DNA of 64,000 nucleotides from Deinococcus aquatilis DSM 23025. GTDB lineage: Bacteria > Deinococcota > Deinococci > Deinococcales > Deinococcaceae. The translations under genes and the position numbers were made by a program. The stretch covers positions 75,076 to 139,075 of the forward strand of contig NZ_KB899702.1 of the NCBI RefSeq assembly GCF_000378445.1, given 5' to 3'. Below the pieces are notes generated by a model. It did no database searches. It was not told the DNA's origin and was given only the letters and a program-made list of their open reading frames with translations. Numbering within the stretch: the stretch's first letter is position 1; every line of letters starts with the position of its first letter. Shown here in pieces: positions 30,089 to 41,780 of this stretch.

Positions 30089-30835
30089 GTGACCCTGCCG
30101 CCCTCTTCCTCTTCTTCGCCGCGTGCTACTGCCAAAACTGCGGCGCGGCTGCCTGCCGGGGCCAAAGCCCGCGCTCCGCAGGTGTTGGCGGCCATGCAGA
30201 CCCTCTACCCGGACGCCCGCACCGAGTTGCAGTTTTCCAGCCCCTTTGAACTGCTGGTCGCCACGGTACTCAGCGCACAGGCCACCGATGTCAGCGTGAA
30301 TGCTGCCACGCCTGCCCTGTTTGCCCGCTACCCCGACGCGCAGGCCATGAGTCTGGCCGAGGCCGCCGACCTTGAACCCCTGATTCGGACGATTGGGCTG
30401 TACCGGGGCAAGGCGCGGAATCTGGCGGCGCTGGCCCGCCTGCTGATAGAGCGGCACGGCGGCGAGGTGCCCAACGATTTTGAGGCGGTGGTGGCGCTGC
30501 CGGGAGCGGGGCGCAAAACGGCCAACGTGGTGCTCAGCAATGCCTACGGCTACCCGGCCATTGCCGTGGATACCCATGTGGGGCGGCTGGCGCGGCGGCT
30601 GGGCCTGAGTACCCAAACCAACCCCGACAAGGTAGAGGCCGACCTCGGCAGGCTGTTTCCGCGTGACCGCTGGGTCTTTTTGCACCACGCGCTGATCCTG
30701 CACGGGCGGAGGGTGTGCATGGCCCGCAAGCCCGACTGTGCCGCCTGCCTGATGCGTGACTTTTGCCCCAAGGTCGGCGTGACCTTGCCGGAAGGTCAGC
30801 CCCAGAAGGGACAGCCCGCGAAAGGCAGTTTATGA
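30089..30835 (+). CDS. nth: Endonuclease III (DNA glycosylase/AP lyase)
   Basis: Base-excision repair enzyme removing oxidised pyrimidines. 248 residues from GTG 30089. Helix-hairpin-helix with catalytic Lys in LPGAGRKTANVV, catalytic Asp in VDTHVGRLA, and a 4Fe-4S loop C-x6-C-x2-C-x5-C (CMARKPDCAACLMRDFC). A Ser/Ala-rich N-terminal extension (~30 residues) precedes the fold. GTG 30089 is preferred since TAGCTT lies 7 bases before it; ATG 30047 is possible. ATGA overlap couples it to the MFS gene downstream. Confidence 0.95.
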   Translation: MTLPPSSSSSPRATAKTAARLPAGAKARAPQVLAAMQTLYPDARTELQFSSPFELLVATVLSAQATDVSVNAATPALFARYPDAQAMSLAEAADLEPLIRTIGLYRGKARNLAALARLLIERHGGEVPNDFEAVVALPGAGRKTANVVLSNAYGYPAIAVDTHVGRLARRLGLSTQTNPDKVEADLGRLFPRDRWVFLHHALILHGRRVCMARKPDCAACLMRDFCPKVGVTLPEGQPQKGQPAKGSL

Positions 30836-32073
30836 ACCTGCGCTTTTCCAATCAGGTGTGGCTGTTTTTGGCGGCCAGTTTCAGCTTCGGGCTGTCTCAG
30901 GCGTTCGCGGCCCTGTTCCTCAATTTCTATCTGCGGGAACTGGGACTGGGTGCCCAGTGGCAGGGCGTTCTGAATGCTCTGCCCGCGCTGACGTTGGCCC
31001 TGCTCGCGCTTCCGGCGGCGGGGTTGGCGCGGCGCATCGGCAATGTGCGTGCTATTGCGCTGGGCAGCGTGCTGGGGCTGGTGGGCGCGGTGGTGCTGGC
31101 CTCGGCCTCCGGCCCATTGATGGCAATGGTGGGCGCCATCGTACAGGGGGCGGGCACGGCGGCCCTGGTGGTGGCAGGCTCGCCCTTTATGGCTGCACAT
31201 TCCACCCCCCAGAGCCGCGTCACGCTGTTCAGTGTGCAGAGTGCCCTGATGACCGGAGCGGGTTTTCTGGGCAACCTGCTGGGTGGGCGTGTGCCCGAGC
31301 TGTATGCCGCCAGCACGGGCACCGAGGCCGATGGTCTGGGCGCACTGCGGGCGGCGCTGTTGGTGGCCGCAGGGTTTCAGGCGTTGGGACTGATTCCGGT
31401 GCTGAGCCTGCGGGCGGGCAAGCACACGCCCGAGCCGGGAGGCCGCACCCTCGCCGTGCAAGACCGCCGCACCATGACCCGTCTGGTCACGCCCAACGTG
31501 TTGGTGGGACTGGGTGCGGGGGCCACCATTCCCTTCCTGAACGTGTTTATCGAGGGAAAATTCAATATCAGCTATGCCAGCCTCGGCACGCTGTTCGCGT
31601 GGGCCAGCCTCGCTACCGCTGCTACCGCCCTGATTCAGCCGTGGGTGGTGCGCCGCCTGGGGCCGCTACGGGCCGTGTTGGTGGTGCAGGCCAGCAGCCT
31701 GCCGTTTCTGGCCCTGCTGGGATTTGCGCCCGAACTCTGGATGGTCACGGCGGCCCTCTTTACACGCGGCGCACTGATGAACGCGGCTGGCCCGGTCTAT
31801 TCCGCCCACGCCATGACCGTCCTCAGCGACAGGGACCGCCCGCTGTATTCCGCCGTCAACGTGATCGCGTGGGATCTGGGCTGGGCCATCAGCAGCATGT
31901 TGGCGGGCGTGGTGCGCGGGGCACTCCCCTTTAGTGTCGCCTTCAACCTTCTGTTTGCCTGGACGCTGACCATGTATGCGGGCAGTGTGCTGGCGATCTA
32001 TCTGGGCCTTTACCGCCCTGCACGGCGGGCAGGCACGTTGAACCAGAAAATGGCCGGGAGTGTGGGCGACTGA
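30832..32073 (+). CDS. Major facilitator superfamily transporter
   Basis: 413 residues with 12 predicted membrane helices (for example VWLFLAASFSFGLSQAFAAL, VLGLVGAVVLASASGPLMAM) and the MFS loop between helices 2 and 3 (LPAAGLARRIGNVRAI). No substrate-specific motif recognised. Start ATG 30832 overlaps the nth stop by 4 bases, so it is co-translated with the repair gene although the functional link is unclear. Confidence 0.88.
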   Translation: MNLRFSNQVWLFLAASFSFGLSQAFAALFLNFYLRELGLGAQWQGVLNALPALTLALLALPAAGLARRIGNVRAIALGSVLGLVGAVVLASASGPLMAMVGAIVQGAGTAALVVAGSPFMAAHSTPQSRVTLFSVQSALMTGAGFLGNLLGGRVPELYAASTGTEADGLGALRAALLVAAGFQALGLIPVLSLRAGKHTPEPGGRTLAVQDRRTMTRLVTPNVLVGLGAGATIPFLNVFIEGKFNISYASLGTLFAWASLATAATALIQPWVVRRLGPLRAVLVVQASSLPFLALLGFAPELWMVTAALFTRGALMNAAGPVYSAHAMTVLSDRDRPLYSAVNVIAWDLGWAISSMLAGVVRGALPFSVAFNLLFAWTLTMYAGSVLAIYLGLYRPARRAGTLNQKMAGSVGD

Positions 32074-32110
32074 AGGAAGGACCACGCCGCCCCAGGCCCA
32101 GAGCCTCCGC

Positions 32111-32965
32111 TCAGCGCCCGAACCGCCGCTCTCTGCCCTGAAAATCACGCAGGGCACGCAAGAAATCCACGCGACGGAATCCGGGCCAGTATACGTCGCA
32201 AAAGTAATATTCGCTGTATACGCTCTGCCAGAGCATGAAGCCCGACAGCCGGATTTCGCCGCTGGTGCGGATAATAAAATCGGGGTCCGGGGTGTCGGCG
32301 GTGTACAGGTGGGCGCTGATGTGCTCCGGCTCGAGGGTGTCGGCGGCCTGCTCCAGCGTCATTCCGGCCTCGGCCTGCGCGTGCAGATGCAGCTTGACGG
32401 CGTCCACGATTTCTTCCCGGCCACCGTAGCCCACGGCGATATTCAGGCGCATGCCGTCGTAGCCAGCGGTTTTTTCTTCCAGTTCCTTCAGGGCGTCCAG
32501 CACGTGCGCCGGAAACGCCTGATGTTGTCCGATGGCCCGCACCCGCACGCGGTTGGCATGAATGCGCGGGTCGGTGGCGAGGTTGCGGGCCTCGCGCTCC
32601 AGCAGACTCAGGATGTGGGCCAGTTCTCCGGCGTCGCGTCCGGCGTTGTCGGTACTCAGCACCCAGATGGTGGCGGCGGGAATGCCGAGTTCCAGGCACC
32701 ATTGCAGCACTTCATGGGCTTTGTCGGCCCCAAAAGAGTGGCCCACCTCCCGCTGAACCCCGGCAGCGCGGGCAAAACGGCGGTTGCCGTCCAGAATCAG
32801 GCCCAGATGACGCGGCAACTTGCCGTGTGCCCGGACCTCCCGTGCCAGCCGCTGTTCGTAGCCCCACAGCAGCGCCCCACGCGCCGCACTCCGGCCCTTC
32901 TGAGCGGTGGTGAGGGCCAGGGTCAGGGCGTTGTTCTTCGGTTTGTTGTCCGTGCCCCCGCTCAT
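32111..32965 (-). CDS. uppS: Undecaprenyl diphosphate synthase (cis-prenyltransferase)
   Basis: Condenses farnesyl diphosphate with isopentenyl diphosphates to make the C55 carrier for cell-wall synthesis. 284 residues. LGLILDGNRRFARAAGV (catalytic Asp, with N in place of the more common M-DGNGRWA variant), VLSTDNAGRD, NIAVGYGGREEI, and DFIIRTSGEIRLSGFMLWQS are the five cis-prenyltransferase regions. LSTDN/LSGFM variants occur in family members making other chain lengths, so product length is uncertain. ATG 32965 chosen; the frame runs to 33025. Confidence 0.92.
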   Translation of the reverse strand: MSGGTDNKPKNNALTLALTTAQKGRSAARGALLWGYEQRLAREVRAHGKLPRHLGLILDGNRRFARAAGVQREVGHSFGADKAHEVLQWCLELGIPAATIWVLSTDNAGRDAGELAHILSLLEREARNLATDPRIHANRVRVRAIGQHQAFPAHVLDALKELEEKTAGYDGMRLNIAVGYGGREEIVDAVKLHLHAQAEAGMTLEQAADTLEPEHISAHLYTADTPDPDFIIRTSGEIRLSGFMLWQSVYSEYYFCDVYWPGFRRVDFLRALRDFQGRERRFGR

Positions 32966-33146
32966 GGGCGGGCCACAGCAAAGGCCGCACCGAACAGAGT
33001 CGGTCTCGCCAGAACAGACGGACATAGAAGAAACAGGAGCGTGCAGGAACCAGACATCACCCCATAGTTTAGCGCCGCCGCCCGCCCGGAACCGTCCGCC
33101 AAAAGTCGGGCAGGTTGAAGGGAATTCAGGTGCGCTGGCTCCCGCT

Positions 33147-33482
33147 TCAGCCGTCCGAGTTGCGGTCTACGCCGCTGGCTCCCATCTGGTCGGCGTCGCT
33201 GCCCTCTCCGGTGGGGTTCAGCATGCCGCTGTTGTCCATCTGCTTGGCGGGGTCGCTCTGGCCCGCGATGGCGTTGGGTAGGCCCTGCTGCTGGTGCTGC
33301 TCCACGGCGTCCTGCGTGGCCGCCGCATCTGCCGCCGTGCCCGCGCCGCCCTGCATGCTGGAATCGAGGTTGGTGTTGGCCCCGTGCGTGCTGGTCGCGT
33401 TTCCGGTGTGATTCTCCATCGTTTCCGGGGTGCTGCTGGTGGGTGCATTGCTAGAGGTGCTGCTCGGTTTGCCTTCGCCCAT
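33147..33482 (-). CDS. Small disordered hydrophilic protein
   Basis: 111 residues, very rich in Ser, Thr, Asn, Gln, Gly and Ala, with few hydrophobics (GEGKPSSTSSNAPTSS; QMDNSGMLNPTGEGSD). No domain. A perfect AGGAGG eight bases before ATG 33482 shows it is translated strongly. It resembles LEA/stress-type hydrophilic proteins in composition only. Confidence 0.7.
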   Translation of the reverse strand: MGEGKPSSTSSNAPTSSTPETMENHTGNATSTHGANTNLDSSMQGGAGTAADAAATQDAVEQHQQQGLPNAIAGQSDPAKQMDNSGMLNPTGEGSDADQMGASGVDRNSDG

Positions 33483-33671
33483 GCGTGGTGCCTCCTGTGT
33501 TGGTTTGCACCCTGTGTGGTGCTTGAATTGGTGGTGTCGGCAGTCTGGCGCGTGCGGGGGCGCGGTGGATGGGTGCGGCATTGATGAGGTGCTTAGGCAG
33601 CGGCCTCAGTTGTCCTCCCAACTGGAACGCCCGCTGCCCCTGCATTTGCCCCCATGCTCTAGGCTGACGCC

Positions 33672-34585
33672 GTGACTGTTCCGCTGCCGCCCTCTGCTCC
33701 TGCCCGTCCATCCACGACCCTCGATTCGGTGTCGCTGGGGGCCATTCTGGTCACGATCGTCTTCTGGGCCTCGGCCTTCGCGGGTATCCGGGCAGGGCTG
33801 GAAGCGTTTTCGCCGGGCCACCTCACGCTGTACCGCTTTCTGGTCGCCAGCGCCGCACTGGGCACCTTTGCGCTGGTCACGCGCATTCCCGTGCCGCCCC
33901 TGCCCGATCTGGGCCGCATCGCGCTGCTCAGTTTTTCGGGCATCACGCTGTACCACATCTGCCTGAATTACGGAGAAGTCAGCGTGCCCGCCGGAACCGC
34001 CAGCCTGATCATCGCGGCGGGGCCGGTGATCACGGCGCTGCTGGCGACCCGTTTCGGCAACGAGCGGCTGAATCTGCTGGGATGGGTGGGCACCCTGATC
34101 AGCTTTTCGGGCGTGGCCCTGATCGTGCTGGGCCGGGGCGAAAGCGTGAACTTTACGCAGGGGGCGCTGCTGATCCTGGCCGCCGCGCTGTTTACCAGCC
34201 TGTATTTCGTGTTCCAAAAGCCGCTGCTGGCCCGCATGAAACCGCTGCACTTTACGGTCTGGTCGCTGATGCTGGGCACCATTCCCATGCTGATCTTTCT
34301 GCCCGGATTCGGCTCCGAGTTGGCCCGCGCACCGCTGTCGGCACACCTCGCCGTCATCTATATCGGGCTGTTTCCGGCGGCGCTGGCCTACATCACCTGG
34401 TCGTTTGCTCTGTCGCGGGTGGGGGCCAATACCACGGCGTCGTTCCTGTATGTCAGCCCGGTGCTGGCTATTCTAATCGGCTGGCTGTGGCTGAAGGAAG
34501 TGCCGGGAATCATCAGTCTGGTGGGCGGCGCGGTGGCTATTGCGGGCGTGGTACTGGTCAATACGCTGGGCAAGCCGAGGAAAAC

Positions 34586-34589
<4 letters not shown>
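33672..34589 (+). CDS. EamA/DMT-family transporter
   Basis: 305 residues with ten predicted helices in two EamA repeats ([57 protein letters not shown]). Drug/metabolite exporter superfamily; substrate unknown. Start GTG 33672 with TAGGCT 6 bases upstream (leaderless). Its stop overlaps the ATG of the fused ABC transporter by 4 bases, so both belong to one operon. Confidence 0.9.
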
Positions 34590-36112
<1,523 letters not shown>

Positions 36113-36223
36113 ATCCGGCTTCGACCAGCGCCCTTCCCGAATTCTTGACCCTCTGACCGCCTGCACCCCCAGATAGGCACTTTGCCGACAGACCGTGCCA
36201 CCTGTGCGGATACCCTGAGCAGC

Positions 36224-36651
36224 ATGGACAGGCCGCTGGTGTGTGTGGGTGCGTTGGTGTGGGGGCCAGATGGCCGGGTGCTCTTGGTCAGGACGACCAA
36301 ATGGCGGGGCGCATGGGGCGTGCCCGGAGGAAAAGTAGAGTGGGGCGAAACGCTGGAAGCTGCCACTAAACGCGAATTTCTGGAAGAAACGGGCCTGATC
36401 CTGCGGGACGTGCGCTATGCCCAGACGCAGGAGGCCGTCTTGTCGGAGGAATTTTTTAAGCCCTCGCATATGCTCCTGATCGACCATTTTGCGCGGGCCG
36501 ATACTTTTGACATCGCGCCCAACGAAGAAATCGAGGCGTGGGAATGGGTAGAACTGAGCAAGGCCAACAGCTACCCGCTGAATTCATTTACGCGCACGTT
36601 GGTTGATCTGGCGCTGGCACGGGTTGATCTGGCGCTGCCACAGGAAAAAGC

Positions 36652-36655
<4 letters not shown>
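36224..36655 (+). CDS. Nudix hydrolase
   Basis: 143 residues. Complete Nudix box [18 protein letters not shown] followed by LEETG, preceded by RGAWGVPG, as in MutT/ADP-ribose-type diphosphatases. Substrate not determinable. ATG 36224 has TACCCT 7 bases upstream (leaderless). GTGA overlap with the SDR gene shows an operon. Confidence 0.93.
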
Positions 36656-37377
<722 letters not shown>

Positions 37378-37413
37378 GGTCGGGGAGTGGGAGAGGCGCG
37401 GGCTGATTCGCCC

Positions 37414-37605
37414 TCAGCGCCCCTTCTCCGCCTTCCAGGTGCCGCCGTACCTATATTCCGGGTTGCCTTCTTCGGCTTTGCGGCGGCAGGGGGGGCACAG
37501 AAAGACCCAGCCTTCGGCCTCAGCGCGGATCACGCGGTACATCACGGGCGACGGTTGACCGCACTGGGCACAGGGTTTTTCTCGCACGCGGTGGGTGGCG
37601 GGCAT
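37414..37605 (-). CDS. Small zinc-ribbon protein
   Basis: 63 residues with two Cys pairs (PCAQCGQP and FLCPPCRRKA) expected to bind one zinc. ATG 37605 chosen with TATGCT 6 bases upstream (leaderless). Function unknown; such ribbons bind nucleic acid or protein. Divergent from dnaE, whose promoter region it shares. Confidence 0.75.
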   Translation of the reverse strand: MPATHRVREKPCAQCGQPSPVMYRVIRAEAEGWVFLCPPCRRKAEEGNPEYRYGGTWKAEKGR

Positions 37606-37712
37606 GGCCTCAGCATAAGAAACTGGGCCGAAGCTGGGATGTGAACCCCGCTCAGCGTTCGTCAAGTTCCCACGCCACTGAAACCCCGCCCCCTTGCGCC
37701 TAGACTCGCCCC

Positions 37713-40700
37713 ATGACCGCGCCCGATCTGGCCCCCAAGTTTCACATTCACCTGCCGGACGGGTCTTGTTGCACCCCTGACGCTCCCAAGATTCCCCGGT
37801 TCGCGCACCTGCACCAGCACACGCAGTACAGCCTGCTGGACGGAGCCGCCAAGCTCAAAGACCTCCTGAAATGGGTCAAGGAAATCACGCCCAACGACCC
37901 CGCCTGCGCCATGACCGACCACGGCAACATGCACGGCGCGGTGCACTTTTACAACTACGCGGTGGGGATGGGCGTCAAGCCGATTCTGGGCTATGAAGCC
38001 TACGTGGTGCCCGGATTCGGCACTCGGCGCGACAAGAAGCCCGGTGTGAGCGGAGAAAAGGGCATCTTTCACCTCACGCTGCTGGCCCGCACCTTCGAGG
38101 GTTACCAGAACCTCTGCCGCCTCAGCTCTCGCGGGTATACCGAGGGCTATTATTACAAGCCGCGCATCGACCACGAACTGCTTCAGGAGCATTCCAAGGG
38201 CGTCATCGCCTTTTCGGGCTGCCTCGGCAGTGAGGTGCAGCAACTGCTGATGCATGGGCGCGAGGCCGAGGCGCGGGAAAGAATGCTGTGGTACCGCGAC
38301 CTGTTCGGAGAAAACTACTACATCGAGATTCAGAACCACGGCATCGACCATCAGGCCCGCATCAACCCGATTCTGAAGGCGTGGGCGCAGGAACTCGGCA
38401 TCGGCATGGTCGCCACCAACGACGGCCATTACGTGAAAAAAGAGGACGCCTCGGCTCACGATACGTTGCTGGCGATCCAGACCAAAGCCATGCTGGCCGA
38501 CGAAAACCGCTTCCGCTTTCAGTGCGACGACTTTTACGTCAAGTCTCTGGACGAGATGCAGGTGGCCCTTCCGGTGGCCGAATGGGGCGAGGAACCCTTC
38601 GACAACACCGCCCACATTGCCGCGATGTGTGATGTAGAACTGCCAGTGGGCAACAAGCGCGTGTACCAGATGCCCGCGCTGCCCATTCCGCAGGGCCGCA
38701 CCATGTCCGAGGAACTGCGCGTGCAGACCTACCGGGGCACGGTCAAACGCTACCCGGCGCACGCCACCGAAAGCCTGCTGCGAGACTACGCGGTGCGCTC
38801 TCTGGCCGAACTGGGCGAGGAAGATGCGGCGCGTGTCTTGGCCCGCGTGGACGGCTGCGACGCTACCAACTGCGACCTCGAAACCCTGCTGACGCTGATC
38901 GCCTTTCTGGGCAGCGAGTGGGAAGCACGCGGCAAGGCGGCAGGCCAGAAGTACACACCCTATCCGGCACTGGAGCGGATGGAGGCCGAGGCCGCTGCGG
39001 GCACGCTGCCGGGATACGCCCACGAGGATTGCCGCCGGGCACAGAAGCGCGATTCGGATACCTCCATCACTCTGGACCCTGCCGCCGACGACTCCGAAAC
39101 CACCCGCGCCCACCACCTGCACGCGCTGACCATCCTGCGCCGCGCCGAATACGAACTGAGCGTCATCAACAACATGGGATTCCCCGATTACCTGCTGATC
39201 GTGGCCGATTACATCAACTGGGCCAAAGATCAGGACATCAGCGTGGGGCCGGGGCGTGGGTCGGGCGCGGGATCGCTGGTGTGCTACGCCATGCGGATCA
39301 CCAACCTCGATCCCCTCGAATTCGATTTGCTGTTCGAGCGCTTTCTGAATCCTGACCGAATCTCCATGCCCGACCTCGATATCGACTTCAACGATGCCCG
39401 CCGCACCGAGGTCATCCAGTACGTGCAGGACAAGTACGGCGAGGACAAGGTGGCCCTGATTTCCACCTTCGGGACGATGGCAAGCAAGGCGTGCCTGAAA
39501 GACGTGGCCCGCGTGATGGGGCTGGAATACGCCAAAGTCGATAAGGTGTCCAAGCTCATTCCGATCAAGTTCGGCAAAAGCTATTCGCTGGAGCAGGCCC
39601 GCGAATCGGTGCCCGACATTCAGCAACTGCTGGCCGAAGACGCGCAACTGCTGGAAGCCTACGAGTTCGCGCAGAAGCTGGAAGGGCTGACCCGCCACGC
39701 CTCGGTGCACGCAGCGGGGGTGGTCATCGGGCGCGACAAATTGACTGATCTGGTGCCTGTGATGCGCGATACGTCGGGCGTGGGCATGGTCTGTCAGTAC
39801 GACATGAAGGCCGTGGAAGACATCGGCCTCATCAAGATGGACTTTCTGGGCCTGCGAACCCTGTCTTTTCTGGATGAAGCCAAGCGGATTCTGCGCGAAT
39901 CTCGGCCCGAATTCAGAGAAAAGGACATCGACTTCGACGCCATTCCCTTCGACGACGAAAAGACCTTTGAACTCCTGTCGCGGGGCGATACCAAAGGCGT
40001 GTTTCAGCTCGAAGGCGCGGGGATTGCCGACGCGTCCCGCCGCCTGAAGCCCCGGCGGTTGGCCGACATCATCGCGTTGTCGGCGCTATACCGCCCCGGC
40101 CCGATGGAAAATATTCCGACCTACGTGCGCCGCCACCACGGTCTGGAACAGGTGGACTACGTGCGCGACGGCTTTCCCAACAGCGCCCAGTGGCTGGAAA
40201 AAATCCTGGCCGAAACCTACGGCATTCCCGTCTATCAGGAACAGATCATGCAGATTGCTTCTGAGGTGGCCGGATTCAGTCTGGGTGGAGCCGACCTGCT
40301 GCGCCGAGCGATGGGGAAGAAGGACACGGCGGAAATGGCAAGGCAGCGTCAGATCTTTGTAGACGGAGCAGAGAAGAAGAATGTGCCCAAGGAAGAAGGC
40401 AATAAACTCTTCGATTTGCTGGATGCGTTTGCGAATTACGGGTTCAATAAGTCACACTCAGCGGCTTACGGCGTGATCAGTTATCAAACCGCTTGGCTGA
40501 AAGCAAACTACCCCGTGGAGTTTATGGCGGCTCTGCTAACCGTAGAGAGGCGCGATTCCGACAAAGTGGCCGAGTACGTTTCTGATGCCCGCAAGATGGA
40601 CGTGCGGGTGTTGCCGCCTGACATCAACCGTTCCAATGCCGATTTTGCGGTAGAAGGCGAGGAAATCTACTTCGGAATGTACGCCATCAAGGGGCTGGGC

Positions 40701-41735
40701 GAGGCCGCCGTTCTGAAGATTCTGGAGGAACGCGAGCGGGCCGGAACCTTCAAATCTCTGGCCGATTTCTGCTCGCGTCTGGGCAGCAAGGTCTGCAACC
40801 GCAAGGCGCTGGAAAGCCTGATCAAGTCGGGGGCCTTCGACCTGTTTGGAGAGCGGCGTCAACTGATGGAAAGCCTGGAAGACGCGATGGAGGATGCGGC
40901 TGGCGCAGCAGAAATCAACGCCCGCGCCCAGAGCGGCATGAGCATGATGTTCGGTGCCGAAGAGGTGAAAAAGGAGCGGCCCCTCAGAACGGGTGTGGAC
41001 GCCTACACCGACCTTCAGCGCCTCTCTATCGAGAAAGAAGCGCTGGGGCTGTACATTTCCGGCCACCCGCTGGAGCAGCACGAGGGCCTGCGTGAGGCCG
41101 CGAGTTGCCGCATCAGCGACCTTGATTCATGGTTTACCACCCAGAATGTGGCCCCCGGCAAACGCATCAAGGCGGTATTGGCGGGCATGATCGAAAACGT
41201 GGTCAAAAAGCCCACCAAATCGGGCGGCATGATGGCCCGCTTCATTCTGGCCGACGAGTCCGGGCAGACCGAACTGGTGGCCTTTTCCCGCGCCTATGAC
41301 CGCATTCAGGACAAATTGGTCAACGATATGCCCGCGCTGGTGATCGTGGAACTGGAATCGGAAGACGGCGGCCTGCGGGCTATTGCCGAAGAAGTGGTGA
41401 GCGTGGAGCAACTGGCGGAAGTGCCCAAAGTCATGTACGTGACCATCGACCTGGAAACCGCCAGCCCCGATGCGGTGGGTGAGTTTCAGAGCGTGCTGGA
41501 CGAACACGCGGGCAACATGCCGACCTACCTGCGTCTGGAGACGCCCGAACAGTTCGTGGTCTATCAACTTGATCACGCGATGGGCAGCCCACAGGCCATT
41601 AAGGTGCTGAACCAGACTTTCCCCTGGGCTGAGGCGTACCTTGCCTACGACCAGCAAACGATTCTGGGCCGGTTCGCGCCCAAGCCGCCCGCCTGGATGA
41701 ACAAACAGGGTGGCGGGCGGGGCATGCAGGCTTGA
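37713..41735 (+). CDS. dnaE: DNA polymerase III alpha subunit
   Basis: Replicative polymerase, 1,340 residues, DnaE1 type. PHP domain at the N-terminus (FAHLHQHTQYSLLDGAAKLK; MTDHGNMHG), palm with the catalytic acidic motif PDLDIDFNDARR and GPGRGSGAGSL, tandem HhH (AGFSLGGADLLRRAMGKKD; NYGFNKSHSAAYG), and a C-terminal OB fold (AGMIENVVKKPTKSGGMMAR). An insert relative to E. coli lies around residues 340-460. No intein. TAGACT 6 bases before ATG 37713 indicates a leaderless start. Convergent with pilT. Confidence 0.97.
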   Translation: MTAPDLAPKFHIHLPDGSCCTPDAPKIPRFAHLHQHTQYSLLDGAAKLKDLLKWVKEITPNDPACAMTDHGNMHGAVHFYNYAVGMGVKPILGYEAYVVPGFGTRRDKKPGVSGEKGIFHLTLLARTFEGYQNLCRLSSRGYTEGYYYKPRIDHELLQEHSKGVIAFSGCLGSEVQQLLMHGREAEARERMLWYRDLFGENYYIEIQNHGIDHQARINPILKAWAQELGIGMVATNDGHYVKKEDASAHDTLLAIQTKAMLADENRFRFQCDDFYVKSLDEMQVALPVAEWGEEPFDNTAHIAAMCDVELPVGNKRVYQMPALPIPQGRTMSEELRVQTYRGTVKRYPAHATESLLRDYAVRSLAELGEEDAARVLARVDGCDATNCDLETLLTLIAFLGSEWEARGKAAGQKYTPYPALERMEAEAAAGTLPGYAHEDCRRAQKRDSDTSITLDPAADDSETTRAHHLHALTILRRAEYELSVINNMGFPDYLLIVADYINWAKDQDISVGPGRGSGAGSLVCYAMRITNLDPLEFDLLFERFLNPDRISMPDLDIDFNDARRTEVIQYVQDKYGEDKVALISTFGTMASKACLKDVARVMGLEYAKVDKVSKLIPIKFGKSYSLEQARESVPDIQQLLAEDAQLLEAYEFAQKLEGLTRHASVHAAGVVIGRDKLTDLVPVMRDTSGVGMVCQYDMKAVEDIGLIKMDFLGLRTLSFLDEAKRILRESRPEFREKDIDFDAIPFDDEKTFELLSRGDTKGVFQLEGAGIADASRRLKPRRLADIIALSALYRPGPMENIPTYVRRHHGLEQVDYVRDGFPNSAQWLEKILAETYGIPVYQEQIMQIASEVAGFSLGGADLLRRAMGKKDTAEMARQRQIFVDGAEKKNVPKEEGNKLFDLLDAFANYGFNKSHSAAYGVISYQTAWLKANYPVEFMAALLTVERRDSDKVAEYVSDARKMDVRVLPPDINRSNADFAVEGEEIYFGMYAIKGLGEAAVLKILEERERAGTFKSLADFCSRLGSKVCNRKALESLIKSGAFDLFGERRQLMESLEDAMEDAAGAAEINARAQSGMSMMFGAEEVKKERPLRTGVDAYTDLQRLSIEKEALGLYISGHPLEQHEGLREAASCRISDLDSWFTTQNVAPGKRIKAVLAGMIENVVKKPTKSGGMMARFILADESGQTELVAFSRAYDRIQDKLVNDMPALVIVELESEDGGLRAIAEEVVSVEQLAEVPKVMYVTIDLETASPDAVGEFQSVLDEHAGNMPTYLRLETPEQFVVYQLDHAMGSPQAIKVLNQTFPWAEAYLAYDQQTILGRFAPKPPAWMNKQGGGRGMQA

Positions 41736-41780
41736 GGGGCAGCTTGTCCTAGAGTTCCCAGCGGGCGGCGAAATCAGCGC

